From the NCBI GenBank assembly GCA_902495835.1, contig CABUYS010000079.1, positions 1-6,272 of the forward strand: a DNA stretch of 6,272 nucleotides, read 5' to 3'. Of this stretch, positions 5,929-6,272 are shown in pieces. The position numbers were made by a program, and so were the translations under genes. Below the pieces are notes generated by a model that was not told the DNA's origin, did no database searches, and saw only the letters and a program-made list of their open reading frames with translations. This stretch comes from an uncultured Oscillospiraceae bacterium. GTDB lineage: Bacteria > Bacillota > Clostridia > Oscillospirales > Acutalibacteraceae. Each line of letters begins with the position of its first letter. Position 1 is the stretch's first letter.

Positions 5929-6272
5929 ATGAACAAAAGAAGAATTTTTTCCGTACTCACATCTATTATACTTGGAATGTTTTGCGTTATACCACCATTA
6001 AAAGCTGTTCCTCCGAAAGAAGATTACACACCACCATACACTGGTGAAGCATTTGAGAGATTTTGTGCATATATACAAGAAAACCCCGATAAAAGTATGT
6101 TAGAAAAAATTGAAGTAACCGAACAACATATAGCTCAAGGAAAACCAGGTGATCAAGACGTTATAGACTTCAAAAATCCCGCTAAATCAATATGTTACTT
6201 TTTACGTTGTAAAGAATCTGAAGTTTATCCGTTACTGAAAGTTGAAAAACGTTGGTTCAAAAAAGACGATGA
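5929..6272 (+). CDS. Secreted protein of unknown function (3' end missing)
   Basis: I do not recognise the family. The 114 visible residues begin with a Sec-type signal peptide: basic MNKRR, a hydrophobic run from about residue 6 to 21, and a likely cleavage after LKA at residue 26. The mature part starts with a Pro-rich linker (VPPKEDYTPPYTGE) and continues as a polar, charged, probably soluble domain with the cysteines 46, 89 and 94 visible. No membrane segment or known motif is seen after the signal. The frame is open to the edge of the window, so the length is unknown. It has its own ribosome binding site and promoter-like sequence and is divergent from the fumC operon, sharing a 238-base intergenic region. 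It could be a periplasmic or secreted protein; C19 lies within the hydrophobic core and lacks a convincing lipobox. Confidence 0.75.
   Translation, partial: MNKRRIFSVLTSIILGMFCVIPPLKAVPPKEDYTPPYTGEAFERFCAYIQENPDKSMLEKIEVTEQHIAQGKPGDQDVIDFKNPAKSICYFLRCKESEVYPLLKVEKRWFKKDD

Overview
This window is AT-rich bacterial DNA, with gene starts mostly preceded by clear Shine-Dalgarno sites (TAAGGAG, GGAGG, AAAGGA). It holds three complete genes of known families, all on the minus strand, and one incomplete unknown gene at each end on the plus strand. No rRNA, tRNA, transposase or phage gene is visible, so the phylum cannot be fixed. The content (an arginine deiminase, a class II fumarase, a short malic enzyme, two Sec-type signal peptides) would suit an AT-rich anaerobe or facultative, possibly host-associated bacterium. 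That lifestyle is an inference.

Layout. Bases 1-1275 (+) hold the 3' part of an unrecognised, lysine-rich, helix-rich protein ending in a hydrophobic hairpin. It is followed by a perfect 22-bp palindrome that probably acts as a terminator. Bases 1276-1647 are non-coding and carry only small inverted repeats. Bases 1648-3015 (-) encode an arginine deiminase with all recognised catalytic residues, preceded by an N-terminal signal peptide, which is unusual because typical arginine deiminases are cytoplasmic. Bases 3129-4286 (-) encode a short-type malic enzyme starting at TTG, and 4311-5690 (-) encode class II fumarase (fumC). Bases 5691-5928 are a divergent intergenic region. Bases 5929-6272 (+) begin a secreted protein of unknown function that runs off the window.

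How the genes work together. fumC and the malic enzyme gene are 24 bases apart and probably form an operon that converts fumarate to malate and then to pyruvate, CO2 and reduced nicotinamide cofactor. The arginine deiminase gene lies downstream in the same direction but has its own ribosome binding site and a promoter-like sequence, so it is likely at least partly independent. No ornithine carbamoyltransferase, carbamate kinase or arginine/ornithine antiporter gene is seen here, so a complete arginine deiminase pathway is not shown. The main points for follow-up are the exported arginine deiminase, the hairpin-tailed helical protein at the left edge, and the short-spaced promoter-like elements upstream of both signal-peptide genes.
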